From NCBI RefSeq assembly GCF_036173105.1, contig NZ_CP108053.1, forward strand, positions 3,162,001 through 3,226,000: 64,000 nucleotides of DNA. Reading direction: 5' to 3'. Positions 22,438 to 32,189 of this stretch are shown here, piece after piece. Each line of letters starts with the position of its first letter. Positions within the stretch are counted from its first letter, which is position 1. The notes below the pieces were generated by a model. It saw only the letters and a list, made by a program, of their open reading frames with translations, was not told the origin of the DNA and did no database searches. The position numbers were made by a program, and so were the translations under genes. This DNA comes from Streptomyces sp. NBC_00287 (lineage in GTDB: Bacteria > Actinomycetota > Actinomycetes > Streptomycetales > Streptomycetaceae).

Positions 22438-23634
22438 TTACACGCCGAGCGCGAGCAGCCGCTCCTCGACCCGCTCCGGCGCGTACAGATGCTCCACGAC
22501 CAGCGCACCGCCCCCCACCAGCCCGGCCCGCTCCCCCAGCCGCGAGGTGACGACCTCCAGATGAGCGGTGGAGCGGGGTAGCGCCCGCTGGTAGAGCAAC
22601 TCTCGAACGCCGGTCAGGAACGGCGTTCCGGCCAAATCGCCCGCGATCATCAGCACGCCGGGGTTGAGCAACGTCACCACGGTCGCCAGTACGTCCCCGA
22701 CCTGCCGCCCGGCGTCCCGGGCCAGACCCACCGCCTCCGGATGCCCGGCCGCCAGCAACTCCCGCACATCCGAGCCCGAGGCCGCCCGCACCCCCGCCTC
22801 GGCCAGCCGCCGGGCCACGGCGCCGCCGCTGGCGACGGCGGCGAGACAGCCGTAGGACCCGCAGCGGCACAGTGCGTCTGCGCCCACCCGGATATGTCCG
22901 ATGTCCCCGGCGCCGCCGTCGATGCCCCGGAAGAGCGAGCCGTCCACCACGACGCCCGCGCCGATGCCGGTCGACACCTTCACCAGCACGAACGCCGAGC
23001 AGTCCGGGTATCCGGTGCGCTGTTCGCCGTACGCCATGAGGTTGGCGTCGTTGTCGACGAGGACCGGCACCCGGGGTGCTCCGGTGTGCTCGGTGAAGGA
23101 TCTGGCGAGGCGGCCTCTTATGTCGTAGCCGTCCCAGCCCGGCATGATCGGCGGCTGGACGACCCGGCCGGTCTCGCGGTCGACCGGGCCGGGTACGGCG
23201 AGCCCGATGCCGCAGACCTCGTCGGCCTCGTGTCCGGCCTTGACCAGCAGTTCGGCGAACCAGCGGCCCAGTTCGCCCAGGACCTTCTCCGGGCCGTCCT
23301 CGACGACCAGCGTGCCGCCGTGTTCGGCGAGGATCTCGCCGGTCAGCGTCAGGACGGCGGCGCGGGCGTGCCGGGTGTCGAGGTCGGCGGCGAGGACGAC
23401 GGCATGGGCGCCGTCGAACTCCAGGGTGATGGAGGGGCGTCCGCCCAGCGGGGAGTCGACCGGACCACCGGCGCCCTCGCGCAGCCAGCCCGCGCGGAAG
23501 AGCCGGTCCAGGCGCTGTCCGACGGTGGCCCGGGAGAGCCCGGTGACCTGTTGCAGGGCACCGCGCGTCGTGGCCCGGCCACTGCGGACCAGTTCGAGCA
23601 GATCGCCGGCGCTGATCTGACCCCGACCCGTCAT
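22438..23634 (-). CDS. ROK-family transcriptional regulator
   Basis: This 398-residue sugar-responsive repressor has an N-terminal winged helix (TTRGALQQVTGLSRATVGQRLDRL, about 22-46) and a C-terminal ROK sugar-kinase-like domain. That domain contains GIGLAVPGPVD, VLVDNDANLMAYGE, STGIGAGVV and the zinc-binding motif CRCGSYGCLAAVAS. The ATG at 23634 has AAGGGGG six bases upstream; a GTG two codons earlier is less well spaced. It diverges from the two-gene glycosidase operon, which it probably controls in response to an oligosaccharide. Confidence 0.88.
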   Translation of the reverse strand: MTGRGQISAGDLLELVRSGRATTRGALQQVTGLSRATVGQRLDRLFRAGWLREGAGGPVDSPLGGRPSITLEFDGAHAVVLAADLDTRHARAAVLTLTGEILAEHGGTLVVEDGPEKVLGELGRWFAELLVKAGHEADEVCGIGLAVPGPVDRETGRVVQPPIMPGWDGYDIRGRLARSFTEHTGAPRVPVLVDNDANLMAYGEQRTGYPDCSAFVLVKVSTGIGAGVVVDGSLFRGIDGGAGDIGHIRVGADALCRCGSYGCLAAVASGGAVARRLAEAGVRAASGSDVRELLAAGHPEAVGLARDAGRQVGDVLATVVTLLNPGVLMIAGDLAGTPFLTGVRELLYQRALPRSTAHLEVVTSRLGERAGLVGGGALVVEHLYAPERVEERLLALGV

Positions 23635-23704
23635 GCGCACCCCCTTGTGTTTCCCAAGCTTGCATTACATATTGAGTTTTGCGTGTTAAATAGACGTAAC
23701 CCTA

Positions 23705-23719
23705 CGGTAGCTACTACCG
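23705..23719. promoter_or_regulatory. CGGTAG-N3-CTACCG operator candidate
   Basis: A perfect 6-bp inverted repeat with a 3-base centre lies in the 121-bp divergent spacer between the ROK regulator and the glycosidase operon, 37 bp before the GTG start. The spacer is locally A/T-rich, as expected of a promoter. Confidence 0.55.
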
Positions 23720-23755
23720 AACCGATCAGCCGAGTCGTCCCCCGGGGAGTCCCGA

Positions 23756-25147
23756 GTGAATCGCACCGCCGAGCTGGATGTCCGCCTGCCAGGGCGAGCC
23801 ATTGCATACGATCCGGCCACCCCGGCGCATTCACTGCACGTCAGGGCCGCCGACGTCCTGGAGGCCAACTGGACGGGCGCGTCCACGGTCCCCTCGCGCG
23901 GGCTGTATCCGCACCAGTGGTCCTGGGACTCGGCGTTCATCGCCATCGGGCTCAGACATCTGTCGCCGTTACGGGCCCAGACGGAGCTGGAGACGCTGCT
24001 GGACGCCCAGTGGGGCGACGGGCGGATCCCGCACATCGTCTTCAACCCCTCCGTCCCCCTCGACGCGTACTTCCCCAGCCCCGACTTCTGGCGCTCCTCG
24101 ACCGCGGGGCGCGCTGCGGGCGCCCCGCGCACCGTACAGACGTCCGGGATCGTGCAGCCACCGGTGCACGCCCTGGCCGCCTGGCTGGTGCACCGCGCCG
24201 ACCCCGGTCTTTCGCGCGGGCGGGGCTTCCTGGCCCGGATCTACCCCAAGTTGGCGGCCTGGCACCGCTATCTCCTGCACCGGCGGGACCTGGGCGGCGG
24301 CGGTCTCGCGTCCGTCGTACACCCGTGGGAGCAGGGGATGGACAACAGCCCCTGCTGGGACGCCCCGCTGCGCCGGATCGTCCCGGCTTCCGCGCGCTCC
24401 TTCCGGCGCGCGGACCTCGACCACGGGGCGGCGGAGGACCGGCCGACGGATCTGGACTACGGGCGGTATGTGCGGCTGGCGACGGACTACCGGGACCGCG
24501 GTTACGCCGACGGCCCTGGCGCCTTCGCCGTCGAGGACCCGGCGTTCAACGCCCTGCTCATCGCCTCCGAACACGCCCTGGCGCGGATCGCCCGCGAACT
24601 GGGAGCGACGGGCACGGCCCGGCACGCGCGCGCGGAGCGCCTGACGGCGACGCTGGTGGAGCGGCTGTGGGAGCCGACGGAGGGGATGTTCTTCTGCCGG
24701 GACGTGCGAGGGGGCGAGCTGATCCCTGAGCGGTCCGTCTCCGGTCTGATCCCGCTGCTGCTGCCCGGACTCCCGCGCGACGTCGCCGCCGCCCTCGTCC
24801 GTACGGCGGGCGGACCGCACTTCTCGCTCGGCGACACCACCCGCCTGGTCCCGTCGTACGACCTTCTCGGCGAGGCCTTCGATCCGCACCGCTACTGGCG
24901 GGGCCCGGCCTGGTTCAACACCAGCTGGCTGCTGGAGCGCGGGCTGCGGATGTACGGCGAGCGGGAGCGCGCCGACGCACTGCGGACGGCCGTACTGGAC
25001 CTGGCCGGCGCCTCCGACTTCGCGGAGTACGTCGACCCGTACACGGGCGAGGCCTGCGGAGTCACCGGCTTCGGCTGGACCGCCGCGCTCACGCTCGACC
25101 TGCTGCACAGCGACACCTCAGCCATCAAGGGAGGGGACCGGGGATGA
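23756..25147 (+). CDS. MGH1-like (alpha/alpha)6-barrel glycoside hydrolase
   Basis: The 463-residue protein begins with RAADVLEANWTGASTVPS and YPHQWSWDSAFIAIGLRHL, characteristic of GH63/mannosylglycerate-hydrolase-like clan G enzymes. The later HPWEQGMDNSPCWDAPL includes a likely catalytic acid, and YWRGPAWFNTSWLLERGL supplies the second conserved region. No signal peptide is present, so the enzyme is cytoplasmic. GGGGAG precedes the GTG start, and the stop overlaps the ATG of the next gene (ATGA). Its likely job is hydrolysis of a compatible-solute glycoside or alpha-linked oligosaccharide. Confidence 0.8.
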   Translation: MNRTAELDVRLPGRAIAYDPATPAHSLHVRAADVLEANWTGASTVPSRGLYPHQWSWDSAFIAIGLRHLSPLRAQTELETLLDAQWGDGRIPHIVFNPSVPLDAYFPSPDFWRSSTAGRAAGAPRTVQTSGIVQPPVHALAAWLVHRADPGLSRGRGFLARIYPKLAAWHRYLLHRRDLGGGGLASVVHPWEQGMDNSPCWDAPLRRIVPASARSFRRADLDHGAAEDRPTDLDYGRYVRLATDYRDRGYADGPGAFAVEDPAFNALLIASEHALARIARELGATGTARHARAERLTATLVERLWEPTEGMFFCRDVRGGELIPERSVSGLIPLLLPGLPRDVAAALVRTAGGPHFSLGDTTRLVPSYDLLGEAFDPHRYWRGPAWFNTSWLLERGLRMYGERERADALRTAVLDLAGASDFAEYVDPYTGEACGVTGFGWTAALTLDLLHSDTSAIKGGDRG

Positions 25148-27084
25148 CGGACCGGCATCATCTGCTCGTGCACGGGGAGACGTTCGCCGCCGTGGGGGAC
25201 GGCGGAGACATCAGCGGCGTCCGAGGCGCCGGCACCTCCCCGGACGGGTTGTTCGTAAGGGACGCCCGCCACCTCAGCCGCTGGCAACTGACGCTGGACG
25301 GCGCGGTACCGGAGGCCCTGACGCCCGTGGCCGACGGGGACACGGCCCGCTGCGTCCTGGTCCCCCGAGGCGGCCGCCAGGAGCCCCCGGCGTACACGCT
25401 CTTCCGCGAACAGGCGGTCGGGGCAGGCGCGTTCGTCGAGGCGTTACGAGTCACCAGCAACCTCCCCACCCCCACCACGGTCCGTCTGGCGATCACCGCG
25501 GACGCCGACTTCACCGACCAGTTCGAACTCCGCTCCGACCACCGCACCTACACCAAGACCGGCGCCACCCGCTCCCGCCAAGTCCTGGACCACGGCGTGG
25601 AGTTCACGTACCAGCGGGGCGAATGGCGATCGTGTACGACCGTGACGGCCGAGCCGGCGCCGGACGCGGTGGAGGAAACCGGCACGGGCGCGAGGCGCCT
25701 GGTATGGACCCTGGACCTGGAGCCGCACGGCACGGCGGAGCTGGCGCTGCGGGTGATGGCCCGCCCGCACGGCGACAAGCGGGCGCTGCGAGTACCGCGC
25801 TCCCCCGCCGCCCTGAACGAGCAACTCCTCGCGCTGGAGGGTGAGTTCGTGGAGGGCGTGTCCTTCCCGACGGGCTGGCCGGAGCTGGCGGCGGCCTGCG
25901 CCCGAGGCCTGGCGGACCTGGCCGCGCTGCAGATCCCGGCGACCGGCCTGGACGGCGAGGAAGTCCGCGTGCCCGCGGCGGGAGCTCCCTGGTTCCTGAC
26001 GCTCCTGGGCAGGGACGCCCTGCTCACCTCCCTCTTCGCCCTCCCCTACCGCCCGAGCCTCGCGGCGGCCACACTCCCCGCGCTGGCGGCGACCCAGGCC
26101 AAGGAGACGGGCGCGACCTCGGTGGCCCAGCCCGGCAAGATCGTGCACGAGGTCAGGCACGGCGAGCTGGCCCACTTCGGCCAGGTGCCGTTCGGCCGTT
26201 ACTACGGCTCGGTGGACGCGACGCCGCTGTTCCTGGTCCTGCTGGGCGCGTACGTCGAACAGACCGGGGACGTCTCACTGGCCCGCCGTCTGGAGCGGCA
26301 CGCCCGGGCCGCCGTCGCCTGGATGCTGGACCACGGCGGCCTCACCTCCCGCGGCTATCTGGTCTACCGGGCCGACCGCGGCGGCCTGGCCAACCAGAAC
26401 TGGAAGGACTCCCCCGGCGCGATCTGCTGGTCCGACGGCACGCGGGCGAGCGGCTCGGTGATGGCGGCGGGCGCACAGGGGTACGCGTACGACGCACTGC
26501 GCCGCACGGCGGGGCTGTCCCGCACGGTATGGCAGGACGAGACCTACGCGGCGCTGCTGGAACAAGCGGCCGGGGACCTGCGGGACCGCTTCCAACGGGA
26601 CTTCTGGATGCCGGAGCACTCCTTCCCCGCGCTGGCTCTCGACGGCGAGGGCCGCCAGGTGGACGCGCTGGCCTCGGACGCCGGGCATCTGCTCTGGTCG
26701 GGCCTGCTGGACAAGGAGTACGGCGAGCTGGTGGGCCGCCGCCTGCTGGAACAGGACTTCTTCTCGGGCTGGGGCGTCCGTACCCTCGCCGCGGGCCAAC
26801 CGGCCTACCACCCCCTCTCCTACCACCGAGGCTCGGTCTGGCCGCACGACAACGCCCTCATCACCCTGGGCCTCTCCCGCTACGGCCTCCACGACGAGGC
26901 CCGAACGGTGGCCCATGCCCTGGTGGACGCGGCAACGGCAACAGGCCACCGCCTCCCGGAGGTGCTGGCGGGCTACGGCCGGGACACCCACCCGGAACCG
27001 GTCCCGTACCCCCACGCCTGCGTACGCGAGTCCCGCTCGGCTACGGCACCGCTGGCGCTGCTGACGGCGGTGGGCGGGGCGTGA
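25144..27084 (+). CDS. Amylo-alpha-1,6-glucosidase-type glycogen debranching protein
   Basis: This 646-residue protein has an N-terminal beta-sandwich typical of GDE_N_bis: GDISGVRGAGTSPDGLFVRDARHLSRW opens the fold. The C-terminal (alpha/alpha)6 catalytic domain (about 230-640) contains APWFLTLLGRDALLTS, NWKDSPGAICWSDG and YHRGSVWPHDNALITLGLSR. Together they suit a cytoplasmic debranching or oligosaccharide-trimming enzyme. It is translationally coupled to the preceding glycosidase gene and shares the ROK-controlled promoter. The fine specificity cannot be read from sequence. Confidence 0.85.
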   Translation: MTDRHHLLVHGETFAAVGDGGDISGVRGAGTSPDGLFVRDARHLSRWQLTLDGAVPEALTPVADGDTARCVLVPRGGRQEPPAYTLFREQAVGAGAFVEALRVTSNLPTPTTVRLAITADADFTDQFELRSDHRTYTKTGATRSRQVLDHGVEFTYQRGEWRSCTTVTAEPAPDAVEETGTGARRLVWTLDLEPHGTAELALRVMARPHGDKRALRVPRSPAALNEQLLALEGEFVEGVSFPTGWPELAAACARGLADLAALQIPATGLDGEEVRVPAAGAPWFLTLLGRDALLTSLFALPYRPSLAAATLPALAATQAKETGATSVAQPGKIVHEVRHGELAHFGQVPFGRYYGSVDATPLFLVLLGAYVEQTGDVSLARRLERHARAAVAWMLDHGGLTSRGYLVYRADRGGLANQNWKDSPGAICWSDGTRASGSVMAAGAQGYAYDALRRTAGLSRTVWQDETYAALLEQAAGDLRDRFQRDFWMPEHSFPALALDGEGRQVDALASDAGHLLWSGLLDKEYGELVGRRLLEQDFFSGWGVRTLAAGQPAYHPLSYHRGSVWPHDNALITLGLSRYGLHDEARTVAHALVDAATATGHRLPEVLAGYGRDTHPEPVPYPHACVRESRSATAPLALLTAVGGA

Positions 27085-27222
27085 AGGGGTAGTTGGGCGG
27101 GCGTTTGCCGGGTGTTTGCAGAGCGGTGGGCGGATTGGCTGAACAGTGGCGGGAACGGGCCCGTACGAACCTACGGCGGGCCCAACGCCCCGCCACCAGG
27201 GACCGCACGGAAGGACCACCGG

Positions 27223-29094
27223 GTGCCTGTCTTCACGCGCCTACGCCAGCTACAGGGCACACGGACAATTGAGCGGACTCCATCTGAACCGATAGACGGC
27301 GAGGGCACGGAGGACGACAGCGCAGCCGCAGCCACCCATGGCGAACCCGCAGCCGCCGACGGCGAACCCGCCCCACAGGGGCCACCCGCACCCGACAACG
27401 AAGGCGGTACGGGTGGTGCGGGTGGGAACCAAAAAGAGGCCGAAGGCGAAGCCGAGGCCGAGAAACCGCGCCCCATCCTCCGCTGGACACTCACCACCCT
27501 CTCCGCCGCCCTCGTCCTCACCACCCTCCTCCTCCCCAACAGCCTCCACGCCCTCCAACTCAACCGCTTCACCCGCATCCCCGCGGAAGCGATAGTCGGC
27601 GCCGCAGTCCTCCTCGCCCTCCCCCGCCGCCCCCGCATCATCACCGCAGCCATCACCGGCACAGCCCTCGGCGCCCTCACCATCCTCAACTTCCTGGACA
27701 TGGGCTTCCGCGAATACCTGGGCCGAGGCTTCAACCTGGTCCTCGACTGGTCCCTCCTGGACGACGCCCAGGGATACATGAAGGACTCGATGGGCGCCGC
27801 CACCACCCTCACCGCGACCATCGGCGCCGTACTGCTCGCCGTACTCCTCCTCGTACTCACCGCCCTGGCCACAGTCAGAATCGGCAACATCCTGGCCGCC
27901 CACAAACAACAGGCCACCAAGGCCACCCTCATAGCCGGCACGGTCTGGATCACCTGCTCCACCCTCGGCCTCCAACTCGCAGGCCTGCCTATAGCCTCAG
28001 ACCGAGCGGCCTCCGCACTGGCGATCCAGGCAAAGCGAGTCCAGAGCACCCTCAGAGACGAAGCGGCCTTCGCGAAGGAAGCAAAGGCGGACACCTTCGG
28101 CGCGACACCGGCCGACCAACTGCTCCCCGACCTCCGCGGCAAGGACGTCATCTTCACGTTCATAGAGAGCTACGGCAGAAGCGCAATCGAGGACCCGATC
28201 ATCGCCCCGGGCGTGACGAGCACCCTCGACGCAAGCACCAAGTCCCTGGAAGCAGCGGGCTACAAGGCGAAAAGCGGCTGGCTGACCTCGGCTACCTACG
28301 GCGGCAGCAGCTGGCTCGGCCACTCCACCTTCCTCTCCGGCCTGTGGATCGACAACCAGCAGCGCTATCGCACGGTCACCTCCGGCGACCACCTGACCCT
28401 CACCAAGGCGTTCCAGAAGACGGGCGCCTGGGACACGGTGGGCATCATGCCGGGCATCCAGAAGGGCTGGCCGGAGGCCGGCTTCTACGGGCTCGACAAG
28501 GTCTACGACGCCTTCCATCTCGGCTACCAGGGCCCGAAGTTCAGCTGGTCGACGATGCCGGACCAGTACACGCTGGAAGCCTTCCAACGCATGGTCCACG
28601 GCAAGAAGCGCGACAAGCCCTTGATGTCGGAGATCATCCTGACCTCCAGCCACCAACCCTGGGCCCCCATCCCGAAGATGGTCGACTGGGACGACCTGGG
28701 CGACGGCTCACTCTTCGACGCCATCCAGAAGGAGGGTAAGAAGCCGCAGGACATCCTCGCGGACTCCACCAAGTCCCGTGAGGAGTACGGCAAGTCGATC
28801 GAGTACTCGGTGACGTCCCTGACCGAGTGGCTGGAACGCTACGGCACCAAGGACACGGTCCTGGTCTTCCTCGGCGACCACCAGCCGATCGCCCGAGTCA
28901 GCGGCAACAAGGCCGGCCGGGACGTCCCGATCTCCATCGTGGCCAAGGACCCGAAGGTCCTGGACAAGATCACCACCTGGAACTGGACGAACGGCCTCCA
29001 GCCGTCCCCCGAGGCCCCCGTCTGGAAAATGGACACCTTCCGAGACCGCTTCCTGAAGGCGTACGGCTCAACACCGCACCCCACAAAGGACTAA
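27223..29094 (+). CDS. Membrane-anchored sulfatase/alkaline-phosphatase-fold protein
   Basis: The 623-residue protein has a long acidic, Gly/Glu-rich N-terminal tail and four or five membrane helices between about residues 85 and 270. An extracellular alkaline-phosphatase-like domain follows. The metal-site motif KDVIFTFIESYGRSA with a downstream S/T-containing loop (TYGGSSWLGHSTFLSG), and later VLVFLGDHQPIARV with the Asp-His pair, are sulfatase/LTA-synthase hallmarks. The GTG at 27223 follows GGAAGGA; the frame is open back to 27112. Its role may be phosphoglycerol or phosphoethanolamine transfer to the envelope. Confidence 0.78.
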   Translation: MPVFTRLRQLQGTRTIERTPSEPIDGEGTEDDSAAAATHGEPAAADGEPAPQGPPAPDNEGGTGGAGGNQKEAEGEAEAEKPRPILRWTLTTLSAALVLTTLLLPNSLHALQLNRFTRIPAEAIVGAAVLLALPRRPRIITAAITGTALGALTILNFLDMGFREYLGRGFNLVLDWSLLDDAQGYMKDSMGAATTLTATIGAVLLAVLLLVLTALATVRIGNILAAHKQQATKATLIAGTVWITCSTLGLQLAGLPIASDRAASALAIQAKRVQSTLRDEAAFAKEAKADTFGATPADQLLPDLRGKDVIFTFIESYGRSAIEDPIIAPGVTSTLDASTKSLEAAGYKAKSGWLTSATYGGSSWLGHSTFLSGLWIDNQQRYRTVTSGDHLTLTKAFQKTGAWDTVGIMPGIQKGWPEAGFYGLDKVYDAFHLGYQGPKFSWSTMPDQYTLEAFQRMVHGKKRDKPLMSEIILTSSHQPWAPIPKMVDWDDLGDGSLFDAIQKEGKKPQDILADSTKSREEYGKSIEYSVTSLTEWLERYGTKDTVLVFLGDHQPIARVSGNKAGRDVPISIVAKDPKVLDKITTWNWTNGLQPSPEAPVWKMDTFRDRFLKAYGSTPHPTKD

Positions 29095-30227
29095 CCGCCA
29101 GAGGTGTCCAGCTCCGCGTCCTCACTGATGCCCGCACAGTCGTACGGATCCTTCAGCCAACCGTCCGGAAGAACAACCCGGTTGTTCCCCGACGTACGCC
29201 CACGAGGCCCGTCCGCCCCGACCGGCCAGGCCTGATCCAGGTCCAACTCGTCGAGACCGGAGCGGAGTTCGGCCAGCGAAGACGTAATGGCAAGCCGCTT
29301 GCGCATCTCGGAGCCGACGGCGAAGCCCTTCAGATACCAGGCGACATGCTTACGGAAGTCGATGACCCCACGCGCCTCGTCACCAATCCACTCACCGAGG
29401 AGGGTGGCGTGCAGGACCATGACGTCGGCGACCTCGCGCAGAGCGGGCCGTGCGATGTCCTGATCGCGCCCCTCGAAGGCCGCCACCAGATCCGCGAAGA
29501 GCCACGGCCGACCGAGGCACCCCCGCCCGACCACAACCCCGTCGCACCCGGTCTCCCGCACCATCCGCACCGCGTCCTCGGCCGACCAGATGTCACCGTT
29601 GCCGAGCACGGGAATCTCCGGCACATGCTCCTTGAGCCGCGCGATGGCGTCCCAGTCGGCGGTGCCGCCGTAGTGCTGGGCGGCGGTACGGCCGTGCAGC
29701 GCAATCGCCGTGACGCCCTCCTCGACGGCGATCCGCCCGGCATCGAGGAAGGTGATGTGATCGTCGTCGATGCCCTTGCGCATTTTCATGGTCACCGGCA
29801 GATCACCGGCGCCCGAGACCGCCTCGCGCAGGATCGCCCGCAGCAGGTGTCGCTTGTACGGCAGCGCGGACCCGCCACCCTTCCGCGTCACCTTCGGCAC
29901 CGGGCACCCGAAGTTCAGGTCGATGTGATCGGCGAGGTCCTCTTCCGCGATCATGCGGACGGCCTTGCCGACGGTCGCGGGGTCGACGCCGTACAGCTGG
30001 ATGGACCGGGGCTTCTCACTCTCGTCGAAGTGAATGAGCTGCATGGTCTTGTCATTGCGCTCGACCAGCGCCCGAGTGGTGATCATCTCGCTGACGAACA
30101 GCCCCTTGCCACCACTGAACTCCCGGCACAGGGTGCGGAAGGGCGCGTTGGTGATCCCGGCCATGGGGGCCAGGACGACGGGCGGCTGAACGGTGTGCGG
30201 GCCGATCTGCAGGGGCGAGGCGGTCAT
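29091..30227 (-). CDS. dusB: tRNA-dihydrouridine synthase
   Basis: This 378-residue FMN-dependent reductase makes dihydrouridine in tRNA. It shows the Dus signature VVLAPMAGITNAPFRTLC, the NFGCPVPKVTRKGGGSAL segment with the catalytic Cys, MKMRKGID with the FMN-phosphate neighbourhood, ALHGRTAAQHY, and GNGDIWSAEDA. An ATG at 30227 is chosen because GGAGGG is correctly spaced from it; the ATG at 30233 abuts that site. It is convergent with the sulfatase-fold gene, and the stop codons overlap by 4 bp. Confidence 0.93.
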   Translation of the reverse strand: MTASPLQIGPHTVQPPVVLAPMAGITNAPFRTLCREFSGGKGLFVSEMITTRALVERNDKTMQLIHFDESEKPRSIQLYGVDPATVGKAVRMIAEEDLADHIDLNFGCPVPKVTRKGGGSALPYKRHLLRAILREAVSGAGDLPVTMKMRKGIDDDHITFLDAGRIAVEEGVTAIALHGRTAAQHYGGTADWDAIARLKEHVPEIPVLGNGDIWSAEDAVRMVRETGCDGVVVGRGCLGRPWLFADLVAAFEGRDQDIARPALREVADVMVLHATLLGEWIGDEARGVIDFRKHVAWYLKGFAVGSEMRKRLAITSSLAELRSGLDELDLDQAWPVGADGPRGRTSGNNRVVLPDGWLKDPYDCAGISEDAELDTSGG

Positions 30228-30302
30228 GGACATCCCTCCATTGTGCCGTGCGGCGAGCGGACCCACATCATTAGTTAGACGCACTATCGATATCGGTGTA
30301 CG

Positions 30303-31766
30303 GTGAAACGCATGCCCGAGCTCAGCCACCGCCGACGCATGCTGGTCCTCGCGATCTGCTGTATGAGCCTGCTGATCGTGAGCCTCGACAACACCGTCCT
30401 CAACGTGGCCCTGCCCGCCATGCAGCAGGACCTGCACGCGAGCACGGCGGGCCTGCAGTGGACGATCGACGCGTACACGCTGGTCCTCGCCTCGCTCCTG
30501 ATGCTCGCGGGCTCCACGGCCGACCGCATCGGCCGCAAACGCGTCTTCATGGTCGGCCTGGTCGTCTTCACGATCGGCTCGGCGCTGTGCTCCATGGCGC
30601 CGAACCTGGACGCGCTGATCGCCTTCCGCATGGTGCAGGCGGTGGGCGGTTCGATGCTCAACCCGGTCGCCATGTCGATCATCACGAACACCTTCACGGA
30701 CTCCAGGGAACGGGCCCGGGCGATCGGGGTGTGGGGTGCGGTGGTCGGTATCTCGATGGCGGCCGGCCCCCTGGTGGGCGGCCTGCTGGTGGACTCGATC
30801 GGCTGGCGCTCGATCTTCTGGGTAAACCTGCCGGTGGGCGTGGCGGCGCTGCTCCTGACCCTGCGGTACGTGCCGGAGTCCCGGGCACCCAAGGCCCGCC
30901 GTACGGACCCGGTCGGACAGGTACTGGTGATCGTGCTGTTCGGATCACTGACGTACGCGATCATCGAGGCACCGAATTCACTGCCCGAGATCGTGCCGTA
31001 CGCGCTACTGGCGGTGCTGGCCCTGGCAGGCCTGCTCCGCTACGAACCCCGCCGCACCGAACCCCTGATCGACCTGCGCTTCTTCCGCTCGGCCCCCTTC
31101 AGCGGCGCCACGGTGATCGCGATCAGCGCCTTCGCGGCGCTGGGCGGCTTCCTGTTCCTGTCGACGCTGTACCTACAGAACGTCCGGGGCCTCAGCGCCC
31201 TCCACGCCGGCCTGTGGATGCTCCCGATGGCCGTACCGACGTTCCTGTGCGCCCCGCTGTCCGGCCGCCTGGTGGGCAACAGGGGCCCACGCATCCCCCT
31301 CCTGATCGCAGGCGTGGCCATGACGACCAGCGCCGCACTGTTCGCCCTCTTCGACGCCGAGACCTCGAACACCACCCTCTTCCTCGGCTACGCCCTCTTC
31401 GGCATCGGCTTCGGCTTCGTCAACGCCCCCATCACGAATACGGCGGTGTCCGGGATGCCGAGGGCGCAGGCCGGGGTGGCAGCGGCCGTGGCCTCGACCA
31501 GCCGCCAACTCGGCCAGACGCTGGGCGTAGCGGTGGTCGGGGCGGTGCTGGCGGCGGGCGTGGGAACGTCGTCGTACCGGAATGCGTTCGTGTCGGCCGC
31601 GGTTCCGGGTTGGTGGATCCTCACGGGATGCGGCCTCACGGTCCTACTCCTCGGCGCGCTGACGACCGGCCCTTGGGCAAGGCGTACGGCGGAACGCACG
31701 GCGGAGCGCCTGGAGACGGCGGAGGTACGCCAGAACACGACCCTGACCTCTGGATCGCGGAGTTGA
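30303..31766 (+). CDS. MFS drug/metabolite exporter (DHA2-like)
   Basis: This 487-residue integral membrane protein has about 14 hydrophobic segments. Motifs of the EmrB/QacA branch are SLDNTVLNVALPAM in helix 1, LMLAGSTADRIGRKRVF (motif A) and an NPVAMSIITNTF region with GVWGAVVGISMAAGPLVGG (motif C). It probably exports toxic organics by proton antiport. It is divergent from dusB with only 75 bp between starts. An 18-codon frame continues after its TGA stop, reported as a finding. Confidence 0.88.
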   Translation: MKRMPELSHRRRMLVLAICCMSLLIVSLDNTVLNVALPAMQQDLHASTAGLQWTIDAYTLVLASLLMLAGSTADRIGRKRVFMVGLVVFTIGSALCSMAPNLDALIAFRMVQAVGGSMLNPVAMSIITNTFTDSRERARAIGVWGAVVGISMAAGPLVGGLLVDSIGWRSIFWVNLPVGVAALLLTLRYVPESRAPKARRTDPVGQVLVIVLFGSLTYAIIEAPNSLPEIVPYALLAVLALAGLLRYEPRRTEPLIDLRFFRSAPFSGATVIAISAFAALGGFLFLSTLYLQNVRGLSALHAGLWMLPMAVPTFLCAPLSGRLVGNRGPRIPLLIAGVAMTTSAALFALFDAETSNTTLFLGYALFGIGFGFVNAPITNTAVSGMPRAQAGVAAAVASTSRQLGQTLGVAVVGAVLAAGVGTSSYRNAFVSAAVPGWWILTGCGLTVLLLGALTTGPWARRTAERTAERLETAEVRQNTTLTSGSRS

Positions 31767-31826
31767 GAGGAAGAGAACGCCGAGATCGACGCCCTGTGCG
31801 ACGAGGGCCGCTTCTACGGCTGATCG

Positions 31827-32189
31827 TCATCTCCGGAACAGCCCGAACTTGCGCCGCTGAGAACCTGCCTCGGGCTCCTCGGGGGGCGCCTCGGGCTCGC
31901 GTACCTCTACGAGTTCCGCCACCGAGACGCGAAAGTCGGCGGAGACATATTCGTGACTGCTATGCAATCTGAAGAGGACGCGGAGAGCCCCGTCCGGCAC
32001 ACGGTAGATCTCCCGTATATGACTGCTCGCGTATCCGAAGCGGTCGTGCGTCCGGGCCACTTCCAGAGCCACGGCCCATGCCTCGTCGGCGTCATCACCT
32101 GCGGGGATGGTCTTCGCGACACGGTACTCGGTGCCGCCGCTGCCCAAGTCCGACTGCTCGACGAGCACGAACCATCCTGTGGCCGTCAT
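31827..32189 (-). CDS. Hypothetical protein, 120 residues
   Basis: This is a conserved-looking small soluble protein with mixed beta strands (GWFVLVEQSD, EYRVAKTIPA, GALRVLFRLHSSHEYVSADFRVSVAELV) and a charged tail ending RRKFGLFRR. GGAGGGG lies 6 bases before the ATG. No domain is recognised. It is convergent with the MFS gene. Confidence 0.65.
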   Translation of the reverse strand: MTATGWFVLVEQSDLGSGGTEYRVAKTIPAGDDADEAWAVALEVARTHDRFGYASSHIREIYRVPDGALRVLFRLHSSHEYVSADFRVSVAELVEVREPEAPPEEPEAGSQRRKFGLFRR

